Part shown: in pieces, positions 12,154 through 24,700 of the stretch
How the letters are laid out: each line of letters starts with the position of its first letter
How positions within the stretch are numbered: position 1 is the first letter of the stretch
Assembly (NCBI GenBank): GCA_027946375.1
Contig: JAPEUT010000041.1
Span: forward strand, 1-64,000
Source of the DNA: Neodidymelliopsis sp. IMI 364377
Lineage: Eukaryota > Ascomycota > Dothideomycetes > Pleosporales > Didymellaceae
DNA length: 64,000 nt
Direction of reading: 5' to 3'
The notes under the pieces: model-generated
Seen by the model: only the letters and a program-made list of their open reading frames with translations
Database searches by the model: none
Told to the model about the DNA's origin: nothing
Translations under genes and position numbers: made by a program

Positions 12154-13974
12154 ATGCACGGACTACTCGAGCTGTCCCTGCAGCTTCTCAACTTCAGGTA
12201 TGGGTTGTCCAACGAGATTACAGTTACTATGTCTTTACATACAGTCTGCTAATTGATGCTGAAGGGGTCCTTCTGATGCGCAAAAGCCTATCCTTGGTGG
12301 ACATGCTGCTGTGAAGCGTGAGTACCATGATTGTTGATTCTCAAGATCTTTGCTGAGCCACCGTTAGCCACACCTACGACCAAGTCGTCTGGTCTCCCTG
12401 ATTATTTCGTCACGGATGATGGTCATTTTGCGGGTGAGTCCTCTTATCCTCTCTGAATCTAGAAAAAGTTCTCATCATTCCAAGGGCCTACACAAACCGG
12501 CGATGCACCCTACCTTGCTCAAACCAACATCGCTCCTTTCGTCGGAGTCTCATACATTCCGAACGCCCCTCTAGAGACTCAGGTGCCTATTGCCAATGCC
12601 GAAGGTAGAAATATCTTCCAGAGCCTGGCCAACATCAGCCCGTATTTCCCTAACCCACGCGGCTTTGGTGTGGACGAATATGCAATCCCACCTGGAACCA
12701 ATGTGACCTGGTTGAACATGGTGCACCGCCATGGCAGTCGGTATCCTGAAGTCAGTGGTGACGCGGCTGAACGTACGCTCGGGAAGAAGCTCACAGACGC
12801 GGCTGGCAAGTTCACAGGCCACGGCGCACTGGAATTCCTCAACTACTGGACGTTCGGACTAGGTGCTGAGATATTGGTGCCTATGGGCAAGCAAGAGCTC
12901 TTCAACTCCGGCACCCTGCACTATTACCAGTATGGTCATCTGTACCCCAACAACGGCAGCAAGATTGTGGTCAGGAGTACCACACAGCGCCGTATGTATG
13001 AGTCTGCAGAGTACTTTATGGCAGGCTTCTTCGGACTGGGCTGGGCACAGAACGCCACACTAGAGCTGGCAATCGAATCACCTGGGTACAACAACACCCT
13101 GGCCGGATACAAGCAATGCAACCATTCCAGCTGGGTCATGGCCAGAGATGCCCTCATGGAGTGGGTGAATGTGTACCTTGTCGACGCCCACAAGCGATTC
13201 ACAGACAACATCACCGGCGATCTCGACTGGACAATCAGCGATACCTACAACGCACAAGCACTCTGCTCCTACGAAACCGTCGGCCTCGGTTTTTCCCACT
13301 GGTGTGGGCTATTCACCTACGAGGAGTGGGAAGGCTACGAGTACGCTCTCGACATCGCCTTCACAGCCGGCACCGCCTTCGCCTCACCCGTCGGTCGCGC
13401 TATTGGCGTTGGCTACGTCCAAGAAGTGCTCGCCCGCATGCAACATCACGTCATTGTCGACCAATCCGCGCAAATCAACATCACGCTCGACAACAACACC
13501 TCGACGTTCCCCATCGACCAGAACCTCAATCTCGACTTCAGCCACGACGCAAACATCATCAGCATCCTCGTCGCATTCGGCCTTACCCAATTCGCCGAAC
13601 ACCTCCCCACCAACGCCATCAAGAAAGACCGTGAATTCATCCTCAGCTACATCGAGCCCTTCGCCGGCCGCCTTGACATTGAAGTCATCAAGGCGCCCGC
13701 GCCCGTGAACCCGGACCGCTCGTCGAACCAGATATATCTTGACGGCGAGCCGACCAGCTACGTGCATTTCATTCTCAACCAGCGGACGATTCCGCTGGGT
13801 CGTAGTCTGAAGGCTTGCGGAGAGAGGGATGATGGGTGGTGTGAGATGGAGACGTTTTTGAAGGTGCAGAAGGAGCAGATTGAACTGGCGGATTATGATT
13901 ATGCGTGCTTTGGGGACTATGAGAATCCAAAATATGGTGATGTGACGGATGGGAGGCCGGTGAGGAAGGAGTAG
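12154..13974 (+). CDS. Histidine acid phosphatase (phytase-like)
   Basis: Histidine-type acid phosphatase, the branch-2 family that includes fungal phytases and 3-phytases; it releases phosphate from monoesters through a phospho-histidine. Exons 12154-12197, 12265-12317, 12368-12433 and 12485-13974 give 550 residues. The catalytic RHGxRxP motif is seen as MVHRHGSRYP, and the C-terminal proton-donor HD pair as DFSHDANI. The preceding GPTQTGDAPYLAQTN block is typical of this branch. Several N-glycosylation sequons (NVTW, NATL, NHSS, NITG, NITL, NNTS) suggest passage through the secretory route. However, the N-terminal 14 residues (LLELSLQLLNF with an acidic Glu) make a poor signal peptide, so the first exon could be wrong or the true start may lie further upstream. 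The core is certain, the first three small exons less so. Confidence 0.85.
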
Positions 13975-16601
13975 ATGGATTTAATGTACCGGGGAAATGG
14001 ATGGACACGTTGTACTGGGGGAGCCTGGAGGGGGAGAGTCTGTGAACGAGGGGTAATAGAGTTAGAGAGTTGGAATTAGAGAGTTCGAGTCCAACACTTG
14101 CGATTGTGGTTTCAACATCCGACCAAGTCTTGCTCTCGAGTACTCCGCCCCAAGTACCCTTATTCACTACAGCACAGCATCTCCGCAATTTCTGCTGACC
14201 GTCTTGTCTGACATCATTCCCCTTCAATCAATCACCGGCCTTACTTCGTCTCATACCAAGACTTACCTCCAATCCGCCGTTATCGCTTCACTTCTATTAT
14301 AGTGTAGCATTACAACAACACTTTAGCACCTAGTAACGGAGGAACAGTATCCGGGCCTATGAAGCGTAGATATTGGTAGGCTACTTGACTCGCTTGTGAC
14401 CTTCTTGGGCTGAGGTTGCAGGCTCAGCCCTGTGGACTATGTTCGGGCCGATGTCAGTCTGTGATGGGTTAGTTTCGAGAAGCTGCCAGGTACGCTCGGT
14501 GAGAGAAATGTAGAAGCGCCGAAACACCATGCGTTCTTTGTTTAAGAGTGTGGGGAGACGCGCAATGCGAACGTCATTTTGCAAGCGGTTGAAGCTTGAG
14601 TGTGTTTTGTGTAGTGGGGAAAGTATTGAATGTGTTCTCGATATGGACTTCAATTTGTCGCAAAGAGACTGCAATTTTGAGATGGCCTGATTGATGTGCT
14701 GTATGACTCGACAAGTTATTTCTTCCTTCACTCCGTCATGAGGATGCGCAGAGGCTATGTGGGAAATTGAGACAACAACAACTAAAACATAGTAACAGTC
14801 ATACGACGGATGTCGAGACAAAACAATGGAGATGTAGCAAAGTCCACTTAGTGAACTGCTTCGTAGGTTGGCACGTGGTAGGCGTGATGACTCTCGGCAC
14901 GTACCGGGCCAAAGATACTGCAGCTATTTGCCTGTGCTGTACTATGTACTCGCATGATCGTTGCAACCTGTTCGCCGAACAACAGGGGTACGAAAGGCAA
15001 AAGGTGACTCCAGCTCGTAAAATGTGTTTGCCATAGGTGCTGGCCCGCTCTCCACGAGCGTCCATCGATCGGGTGTAATTCCGAGGGCTGGTTGACTGTC
15101 TGATGGCACTTCGGTGACATTGCCCACTATGACAAACCATTCCATGGGCATAGGTGCTGACGATGATTCGCTCTGTTGGCAAAAGCTGCCTCCGGAAGCA
15201 CGTCCATCTACACGTTGCATCTCACTCGTCTTTGCCGTTCCAAGATCACAAGTGCGGAGAAAGTCGTCTAGCGAAGATGCAGGCGGTTGGCAGTCATTCC
15301 GAATACATGGTCAGGTGCTTGCTCGAAGACCATTTCGGGCCGGTTTTGGATCTGCGTGAAACAGGAGACCAGCTCTTCCCTGACATTAATTCAGATTCGA
15401 GAAAAGTAGAAGCCCAACAAGGCAAAGCTGCTGGTCACATCCTCGTGCAGAGATCCCCATCGTTTGTAAGATCGCCATTGAGGAGAAAGGCGGTGACTCT
15501 GCTCGGACCTTTGATGCACGGTCTCAGCTTGGTGAGGTAATATCAAGGACGGGATGATCGTGAGGAGCACCAAGGGGAATAGGTTCCGGGTGTAAGGCCG
15601 TGAGCAGGTAAGACATGGAAGACAAGCTTCCGGAGGGTAACGTCATTACCGTCACGGTCGCCGTTGCTCAAACGCTCGAACAAAAGCAACGGAAGGGAGA
15701 GCGGCAGTGAATTGCGACATTTGTTCCATAGGCAGGGGCGTCGGGAGAGATTCCTTCCAGTGGCATAGTCTGCTCACTCTCACGAGGGTTGGTGGTCTTG
15801 GCTCAGCAACAGGCCGTGAAGTGGCGGGAGGAGGCATGGTCGCAAGCGCTCCCAGGTTACACGACGATCAAACACGCATTTTCGTCATTGGACATTGGAC
15901 GTGTGAGGGGGATGGAGGGGGATGGTGGAGGCTGTCAAAAGGGTGAAGTGGGTGAAAGGGCTCGAAACAGCCACATGGACGAGGTTGAACAGCACAAAGC
16001 ACATTCGCTGCATTCGCCGGATGGATCTTCTGCATCGGTACGTCTTTCGTTCAGGGAGACGTGAGTCGTGAATCGATGCAGGCAGCGCCGCAGGGTCCAG
16101 TTCAGACGCCGATCTTGTACAGATCAGGCGAAGAAGAGAAGACGGGTGCCATGATCTGCGCTGACGGGCGACGACGACGTATGGATGAGGCGTGGCGCGT
16201 GGACACGGCGGGCCATAGTTTTAAGCGGCAAGCGACGGTGCAGAATTAAATCTGTCTATGGTAGCGGGCTCGGAGAATGCTGTTTGCAGTGCCAGCAGCG
16301 TGGCCAGCGAAAGAGTCTGCTGTTGGCCGCGCAGCAGAGATGTCGGTGTTTTGGAGGATGCGTGGTAGTGAAGGCCGTCCCAACGAGGAAAGAGGACGCC
16401 CTGCAGGCCGAGCATCGTCATCTCAGGGAATGGCTTCTCTGGGCGAGTGATTGGCTCTGCAGCACAAGGCGGTCCCGGGCGTCTGTACAGCAACGGCAAC
16501 GATACGCAAGCCATGGTGCTAGCCGGCACGAACGGCATGATGTCAAGTTGTCGCCTGGTGCGACAGGCGTGGTTGCGGCGCCGCTGTGGGGACTGCGCGC
16601 A

Positions 16602-16634
16602 AGTAGCAGCGGTAGCAGCAGTAGCAGCAGCAGG
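16602..16634. repeat. AGC/GTAGC-rich simple repeat
   Basis: Imperfect run of AGC triplets interrupted by GTA, in the GC-rich region upstream of the SCOC-like gene. Low-complexity microsatellite; no coding role visible. Confidence 0.7.
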
Positions 16635-16995
16635 GGGCAGGAGGCAGGGTTGTGTGGGTGCAGCCCATCCTGCATTGTTTGCGGCTAGCAGCGCCCTCGC
16701 AGCGACGTCATTGCTGCTCAGCGTGCACCACGGCAGCGGCCAGCACTGGCGATCAGGACGCAGCAGGCTGCGCTTCACGGCTGCGCAGGTGCGGGCAGTG
16801 ACAGCCCACGGCCAACCCACGGCGCTGCTCAAGGCCGTCGAGCTGTAACCATGGTCAGACGCCCCGTTCCGCGGCAGCGCTGTCCGCCAGCTGTGGTGCT
16901 GGCTTGCGCTAGTTTGCCGCTGCTGGTCCTGCAGCCCCTCTGCGCGGGCTCCTGCGCTGGGTGCTTGACGCGATCGACATCATCACGTCTTGGGG

Positions 16996-17030
16996 GTGTG
17001 AGGTGCGAGGTGTGAGGTGTGAGGTGAGGG
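16996..17030. repeat. Five tandem heptamers (GTGTGAG type)
   Basis: Reads GTGTGAG, GTGCGAG, GTGTGAG, GTGTGAG, GTGAGGG: five 7-base units in a row. Minisatellite in the upstream region of the SCOC-like gene. Confidence 0.8.
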
Positions 17031-17591
17031 CAGGGTGTCTACCTACCCGTGTACCGCCAGCGTCAGCGTCTTTGTCCTCGTCCTCAGCTTCCTTCGCCAA
17101 CACGATCCAACTCTGATTACTCTGTTCTATCCTACCGCATGCAGCCAGTGCTTCATTGCCAGCAACACCACCACCACCACCAGCACCACTACCACCATCG
17201 CCGCCAGCATCACCGCCCCAGGCAATAATAACCAGCTACCGGTAACACACACCCACACCAGTGCAGCCACCGCAAAGTCTCCGGGCTCGGCAAGCAGCGT
17301 CATCGCATTCCACCGCGCAGCTACCCACATTCCACCCAGCGCCCGACGCTCCGACACCACGCGCGCAGGGGGCGACATCCGATTTTCTGCCAGCAGAGGA
17401 CCCTTGATATTGCAATTGGCATAGCGCTCCCAGCGGGGCTTGCTAACCACGCCTGTCCGTCCTCATCCCTCGACATTGCCCACTTGCCTACCTTGGCGCC
17501 CTGTCCACTTGATCCAACGGCGCCGTTCCTGCCGATTCTTGCACCCTTCTTCAACTTCTACTGCAGAGCCGCACCATCACCCGTCACTGAG

Positions 17592-18340
17592 ATGTCGGAG
17601 CAGTTGCACGCTGTTCCCTACCCGACTGTCGCAGTCTTCGACGCTGACCGCCGGTCCTCCTACCCAGACGACATGAGCACCACCTCGTCGACCTCGTCCG
17701 TCAGCGACCAGGACCACCCCAAGGCCGGCGACCCCACGCTGCGCCCTCGCCTGGGCAGCCGCAAGAGCAGCGGCACCATCATCATACCGCGCGACAGCCC
17801 CCACGTCGAGCTCAAGGAAGAAGAGTACGACGACGGCGATGCCAGGACCATGAGCCCCCGACGAAGCAGCGAGGAGATTGAGAAGATGGGCCAGGACGCC
17901 CGACAGGCTTTGATAGAGTAAGTACTGCTATTGCTACTACCACCACTACCACCACCACCACCGCTACACGTCGCGCTGCCACCACCTCCACACCCAGCGA
18001 CGCTGTGTCGAGCATGCTCCTGCTCACACCGCTTGTTGTGTCGCACGCATCTACCACCAATCTTGAACTGATGACTAACAAACCCCCCACAGACAAGCCA
18101 AGGCTCTGCAAGCCAGCCTTATGGAGATTGTCGACCGCGTAGAAGTCGTCAAATCAGAACACGAGAAGCTCGAGGGCGGCAACAAGTTCCTGCAATCGTA
18201 TGTATCACCGCATCTGCCTGAAAGTTCATATTCTGACACGCTGCAGATACATTGGCGAGCTCATGCAGACTAGCAAGCTCACCTCGTCTGGCGCCGGCAA
18301 ATCCTCCAAAGTCAAAGGCAAGGGCCGAATCATCAAATAA
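17592..18340 (+). CDS. Short coiled-coil (SCOC/Slo1-like) protein
   Basis: Short coiled-coil protein resembling the SCOC domain family, whose animal and yeast members bind Arl-type small GTPases at Golgi or vesicle membranes; the role here is inferred only from that family. Exons 17592-17917, 18093-18197 and 18247-18340 give 174 residues. Residues 1-95 are disordered, Ser/Asp-rich. The conserved coiled coil spans about 105-155 (QAKALQASLMEIVDRVE, then EHEKLEGGNKFLQSYIGEL), ending in a Lys/Gly/Ser-rich tail. Intron 1 (175 bp) contains a CAC/ACC-rich stretch and is the longest of the gene. The ATG chosen is the first in frame with the conserved coil and gives continuous phases. Confidence 0.85.
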
Positions 18341-21300
18341 CAACCAGCGCTCCCAGCCCCAAGGCTGATCGCCTTCCACGATAGCTGGGGTCGCGGAGCA
18401 TACTACATCGGCATTCCACCAGGACCTCATCGCATCATTGAAGCGACACGCCTCAACAACCCCCACTACACGAGCATCATGACCATCTACTGCCTCACAC
18501 ATTAACCACACCGCACATCTCCGACTCACATCAACTGACTGCGTTTACGAGCGTTGCATAACGGCATGGGTTCCGTCGGCGTTCTTCACTTTGTTCGATT
18601 CAGCACAACTGCCTCTGTGTTACCATCTTCCACCATCCGTAACTTCTATTTCGACAATCCCTACAGGATCTGGCTTTGCCGAGCCATTGTTTCACTACTC
18701 ACTTAAACAACTATACCACGGCATTCATGATGCCTCTGCGTTTGCTTCTTTACCCCCATCATGGCGAAACTGGCGTTTCTGGAGTTTGGACGCTTTGAGT
18801 GTCTACATTTGTGGTCTAGGATATAAGAGGTGGCAAAGGAGACGTTTAGCGTCTGAGCCTATAGTGTAACGGGTGTGACATGCATTCGTTGGCTTTGTAA
18901 GGCTGTTGGAATGCTGAAATCGCTTCCATATCGACAGAAGGAGTAGATCACTGAGTTCTGAAACGTGTCAGTAGACAACCACCTAGAGGTCCGCATTACA
19001 TAGTTGAATCGATCGCACTGTCCACTCATCACACCGCTCATCAAATTCAACTCATCTCAGCAATCGCCGCAGCTAACATCCCAAATCCAATAGTCGCGTA
19101 ACAGCGGCCAACGCCCTAGCTCCAGCTCGCGCTCGGCGCCTACCGAGTGATTTTCATCGAACCCATTTCCGTCCTGCAAGAGATTGCGATCGGTGGCCCT
19201 CAACGACTATCACTATCTGCATACCGCCCATCAAAATGCCATATCGAGCAGTGCAGGTAATTAGGGTAGTACCGTAGTAGTGCATCACCCACGCCAGGAC
19301 CCTGCATCTTCGGAGTTTTGAAAATACTCGGACCATCTCATCTCATCTCATCTCGATTAGGTCGCGATACGAGGTCTACAATTCCTCGCAGCGGGTTCCC
19401 TTTCGCGAGACGAGAAAGAAACAAGGCACACACAAAGGACATTATACGGATCGTGCTTCACTTTTCCCTTGAAAAGAAGAGAGGAGGGAAAAGAACAGAA
19501 GAAAAAAGTGTACACCTCGCTCATGCTTCAGTTGGTGTTGGTCGTTACCCACAATTGGTAGGGGACGGAAGTCCCACGTACGAAAACCCACACACACACA
19601 CACTTTTTAGGCATCGTAGTGTTGCCCGTTCATTGCCAACACTGCCTTTCGCTTTCCTCTTCAAGAAGCTAAACCCCATTGTTTTCCGTTCCTTTCCGTT
19701 ACATGACACTTGCACTTGCATCTCCGTTCCGCTTTTATTTCTGGGGAGGAGAGGGTTTTTTTTTTCTTCTTCGCCTGTGTGTGACTTGTTTTGGTCCCAC
19801 GTTTTTTGGTTGGTTGCAAGATTAACAGGTACTACCCATGTCGCTTCGTCTTCCTTCTTCTTCTTTATTCTTTGTTCTTTGTTCTTGGATAGAGGGAATC
19901 CCGGTGACGGTTGTTAGTTGCCGAGGGCGGTAAATGCACAATCTTGCATGTCTCACAGTCATGTGGACGGTTGCGAGTTTGGTTCCACAAAAGCAGCACA
20001 GCGCAGCGCAGCGCAGCGTACCCGCGCAGAGTAAAGTCCCACGCAGCTGACTCCTTCAGGGTAAGACAGTGTAAACCTGCCTTGCCTCTCAGCCATACAT
20101 TCAGGTCTCACCGCCACGTTGCCAGGCATTGACTTGACCATGTGCCCCTCACCCCCCCTTCCCCTTCCCCTTCTCTAGGAAAAGAAGTCACTCATTGGCA
20201 GTGTGGGGCTTCTTGCTCTGCTTGCCCGCCGCGCACGTGACGCTCGGATGCACGCTCCCTTGCAGCCGGAGAGTCTAAAGTTTGCAACATCGGTTCGCAC
20301 GCTTGCTGGCTCCGCTGTGCTGCGTCGCTGTCTTGCCTTGCATGTCAAATTGCCTTTCCGTGCTTCCCTTCCTTGCTCGCTCGCGTGCGGTTCGGCGACG
20401 CTAGCGAGGAAAAGACAGGGATTCGGGCGTGCGCGAGTCAGGATATCAGTGCATGTTTGTACATTGGTCGTGCGGAACGAAGCGGTAACGAAACATGTTG
20501 CCTGACGGGTAAGTAAGTAATTGAGAAGCGAAATAAGTTCCCCGCCGTCAGCAAACGGAGAAGAAGTTCTAAACAGCAAGAAAAGAGGATTCTAGTGCAG
20601 ATTCTGCACAGAGATTTGCACCTCTTGTCCAAGATCCCAAGGGCGTCGGAAGTCACGGTCAGTACTCAATAGGGAAGAAGAGAAACCAGTCTGTGATTCA
20701 GCTAGTCAGCTTTAGCTCCCCGTCCACCTGAATCGCGTTGCGTGCCCGCTGCAGGATCTGACCGAAGGGTTTCGGCGAGCTGAGCCGGAGATTGGGGAGA
20801 GCTCGGTACGTACCTGGACGCACAGTGGTACCTGAGAATAAGGCGTCTGAGTACCGGTAGTTAGCTAGCAGAGTAGGTTAGTAGGTAAGGTGGTTAAGGC
20901 GAGAAGATGTTGAACGCCTGAATTTGTCGGTGAACGGTTGTTGGCATTGAGTAGTTTCAGTCATGGTCCCTTCTTTGTTTGGTGACTTGAGAAGGGTGCG
21001 AGGGATTCATGCGAAGTCGAGTTAGTATGAAATCTTGTCAAGCATGCATGTCGATTCTGACATCAAACATCTGGCCGATAGTCAACACAACTGAAGTACC
21101 TGTAAGTCGCAAGTCCTCAATATACATAACCTTGACAAGGATCATGAATTACACTGCAAGAACCACGGCACCGAATACAGTCGTTACTCATGGATTGCTC
21201 AAATGTCATAACAGAATGTATATCCGCATGGAAACGGCAAATGCAGACAAGCAAGCGAGCGAATAAACAATAGAGTAAGATATGGTACCAGCAATCCGTA

Positions 21301-21715
21301 AAGAAACTCCACGCACTATGCAGTATACAATACGAGACAAGGTTGATAGGAACGCACACCCCCTTCCAAGCACCCCGATTGCTTCAATGCCACAATAAGA
21401 ACGCCGCATCTCGCCAAAAGACATTCCAAAACTGGAAGGCAGATGAGCCGTTGCCCTCAACAGACTCATCCGATCCAAACATGATCTTGCTCAGCCGCTC
21501 TGCATGCAGAAACTGCTGTACCCAGGGTATCCGCCTCTCAAACATCTGCACAGCCAGTCTGACCACCTACTACTCCACCTCTTCGATCCTGCTCCTCTTA
21601 GACTCAGGTTCGCCCTCCTTGCTCCCCTCGTCGTCTTTTCCCCTCTTCCTCTTATCCGAAGATAGTCAGCTACTATGACTTCTTAACAGCAACTGCCACT
21701 CATCAGCCTCAATTC
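18341..21715. other. Long intergenic region, no gene recognised
   Basis: 3.4 kb between the convergent SCOC-like gene (+) and histidine kinase gene (-). Around 19.3-20.2 kb it is pyrimidine-rich on the plus strand (a CATCT repeat near 19335-19354, a T run near 19758, and a GCGCA repeat near 20005). Frames are short or low-complexity. It could hide a non-coding transcript or a fast-evolving gene, but I see no direct support. Confidence 0.45.
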
Positions 21716-24700
21716 TTAATGAATGTCGGACATGGACCGCAACAGTACCCCTTGCACAGACTCGTCTGTCTGGTCAGCAGCTAGGAGCTTCGGGCTCTCG
21801 CCAGTCGCCGGGTTGCGCTCCGTGAAGCCTCGAGCCTCGAGCTGAGGACGTTTTTGGGGGGTCGCGGAAGGGGAGGAGGTGCCAGGTTGACCGCCAAGAG
21901 TTGGTGTTGTCAAGTTCTCCGCCTGGTGATTGCTATCGTATAGCCCACCGCCGATCGTTGCGCAGCGAAGAATAGTTTGGATGAGCTGGTTTTGGCGGAG
22001 GGGCTTAGAAAGGTAGTCCTGCTGTTGTTAGCACGTTGAGCACACATGCAGATCCAGGTAACATACATCCATCTGCGCCGCAAGGCACTTCTCACGATCG
22101 CCTACCATGGCGTGGGCGGTAAGAGCAATGACTGCTGTTGATGGGATACCGTTCTCACGTTCCCACTCACGAATCTTCGCTGTAGCTTCGAAGCCACCCT
22201 GAGTTGTTGTTAGTTATCTGTGTGCATTGCATTGTATGGCTCAACTCACCATCACCGGCATTTGCACGTCCATCAGAACGCAGTCGTAGCGCTTCTTCTT
22301 GATGTGCTCGAAGGCCTCCAGACCATTGTTGGCCACAGTGACCCTGTGGTGGTATTTCTCCAGGATACGGACGGCAAGCTTCTGGTTGACAGCGTTGTCT
22401 TCAGCAAGCAAGATGTTGAAAGATTTGGAGTGGTCCGAGATCAGAGGCGCAGCACGTCCATCAAGAGCCGGGATGAGTGCGTTACCCAAGTCGATTGGGA
22501 GACACGGTGTGGTCATGTAGCTCGAGATACCGTTCTCAAGTGCAGACCTTAGACTAATTGCCACTCTAGGTGTGAGCATTACAAGCGGGATGTACTTGAA
22601 GCGATCTGCCCCCCTCAGTTCTCTTGCTGTGGTGTCGTTATCAACAATGACGCAATCGTAAGCAATGTTAGTCCTCTTATCCGATGCCGGCACTTCCTCG
22701 ACTGAGCTGACAACCATAGGAATGAGGTTGAGAGTCTTGAGGTGCTCGACGACTTGCTCGGAGAAGTTGGTGTGGCCCTGATCGATAAAGATGACGGTGT
22801 GGCCGTTGTACGCCCTAAGATTGGGCTGGATGGCGTTGATATCAGGGTTTCCAAGACGTACTCTGCATGTGAAGTAGAACACACTGCCCTTACCGAAGTC
22901 GGACTCGACCCACATGCGACCTCCCATGAGCGTGACTAGGCGTTTGGAGATTGACAATCCAAGACCAGTACCACCGAACTTCCTCGTTGTTGAGCCATCT
23001 GCCTGCTGGAATGTGTCGAAGATAAGGTTGAGCTTGTCGCCACGAATACCTATACCCGTGTCCGAGACAGCGAACTGGAAGACGTACTGATCCGGTCCGC
23101 AATCCTGCTCTCGTGCCATGCTAATGGCAACCTTGACCTCTCCGCGCTCGGTGAACTTGATGGCGTTTCCAACAAGGTTCAAGATAATCTGTCTCAACCT
23201 GAAGGAATCGCCAACAACGTAGTCCGGTACTGTGAAGGAAACATCATACGCAAGATTGAGCTTGCGTTCATTCGCTCTTGAAGCCAGGGACTTGAGTGCG
23301 TTGAAAATGGTGCCGCGAATCGAAAACGGAATCTCTTCCATGACCATGCGGTTCGCCTCAATCTTGGAGATATCGAGGATATCGTCGATGATTGTCAAGA
23401 GCTGACCAGCCAGGTTGTGCACGATCGTCAACATCTCTCGTTGTGCGTGTGTAAGGTCGGTATCCAGAGTGAGTTGTGTCATACCAATGATACCGTTCAT
23501 GGGTGTTCGAATCTCGTGAGACATGTTGGCCAGAAATTCGGATTTCGTCTTGTTCGCCAACTCGGCCGCTTCCCTGGCAGCCGTGTTCCTCTGGATACTT
23601 TCCCGCAGACTGGACACCATCTGGTTGATCTTCCTCTTCAGCTCGTCCATTTCACCAGACGCCTCCACTGTGATTTGTGTAAATTTGCCCTCCATAGCAG
23701 CGTTGGTGATGTCACCGAACGCGCGCACCTGAGATGTCAGATTCTGGGCCATGGTGTTGACGTCGGTTGTGATCTCTTTCCATCGTCCATCAATGTCCCG
23801 GATATCTGCTTGGCCGCCCATCTTGCCATCGACACCGACGTCGCGAGCCACACGCTTCACAGCAAGCGACCATTCGTCGAGTCTCATAACCATGTCGTTG
23901 ACGGTATCCTTCAGAAGACGTATTTCTCCTTCAGCATCAACGTGTACTCTTCTGCTCATGTCTCCCTTGGCAATCGCTTGTGTGACTTCCGAGATACTGC
24001 GTACTTGTAATGTCAGGTTCTGGGCCATGGTATTGACGTTGTTTGTAAGGTCCTTCCATTTTCCTTCCACGTTGTCGACCTGGGCTTGTCCACCCAGGAT
24101 ACCGTCGGTTCCGACTTCACGAGCGACCTTGCTGACTTCCTGGGCAAATGTGTTGAGGCGGTCCACCATGGTGTTAATGGTGATCTTCAAAGATAGAATC
24201 TCACCCTGAACCTCGGCCTTGACTTTTCGACTTAAGTCTCCTCGTGCTACGGCTGTTGTGACTTCGGCAATCTCTCGTACTTGTGTTGTCAGATTCATGG
24301 CCATACCGTTCACGTTTTCGGTTAGGTCTTTCCAGGTTCCCTCAACACCGTGTACTGTGGCCTGGCCACCCAATCGTCCTTCAGATCCGACTTCCCTAGC
24401 GATCTTTGTAACTTCGTGCGCAAACTGTTGCAGTTGGTCGACCATGCGATTGATCGTGTTTTTGAGTTCCAGAATTTCGCCCTTGCACTCAGCCTCGACC
24501 TTCCGAGTGAGGTTACCTTGTGCGACGGCCGTTGTTACCTGAGCAATATCTCGCACCTGGGTTGTAAGATTTTGGGCCATGGCGTTCACGTTGACAGTCA
24601 GCTCATTCCACATGCCCTTAACACCGGCGATTTCGGCTTGACCGCCAAGCTTGCCTTCTGTGCCGACATCTCTGGCCACTTTCGTGACCTCTGTCGCAAA

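Larger units (their letters stand above)
13975..17591. other. Long intergenic region with doubtful small frames
   Basis: 3.6 kb between the phosphatase and the SCOC-like gene. A minus-strand open frame at 14381-14821 lacks an ATG (see findings). From about 15.8 kb to 17.5 kb the sequence is GC-rich with simple repeats (CAG-type at 16602-16634, GTGTGAG heptamers at 16996-17030, CAC/ACC-rich at 17164-17200), which fits the long promoter and leader of the next gene. No confident gene. Confidence 0.45.

Noticed and set aside
12311..12357. Alternative phosphatase intron 2 with donor GTGAAG
   Set aside because: Keeps the frame but has weaker splice signals than the GTGAGT donor with the TTAG acceptor at 12367.
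14042..14110. Possible tRNA because of a GAGTTCGAGTCC B-box-like string
   Set aside because: No acceptor stem, anticodon arm or A box could be paired around it.
16185..16832. Overlapping 167- and 203-codon frames on both strands
   Set aside because: GC-rich, CAG-repeat-bearing region where all frames stay open by composition; no protein pattern.
19318..19917. 199-codon plus-strand frame
   Set aside because: Phe/Ser/Arg-rich product from a pyrimidine-rich tract; no ATG-anchored domain and no splice structure.
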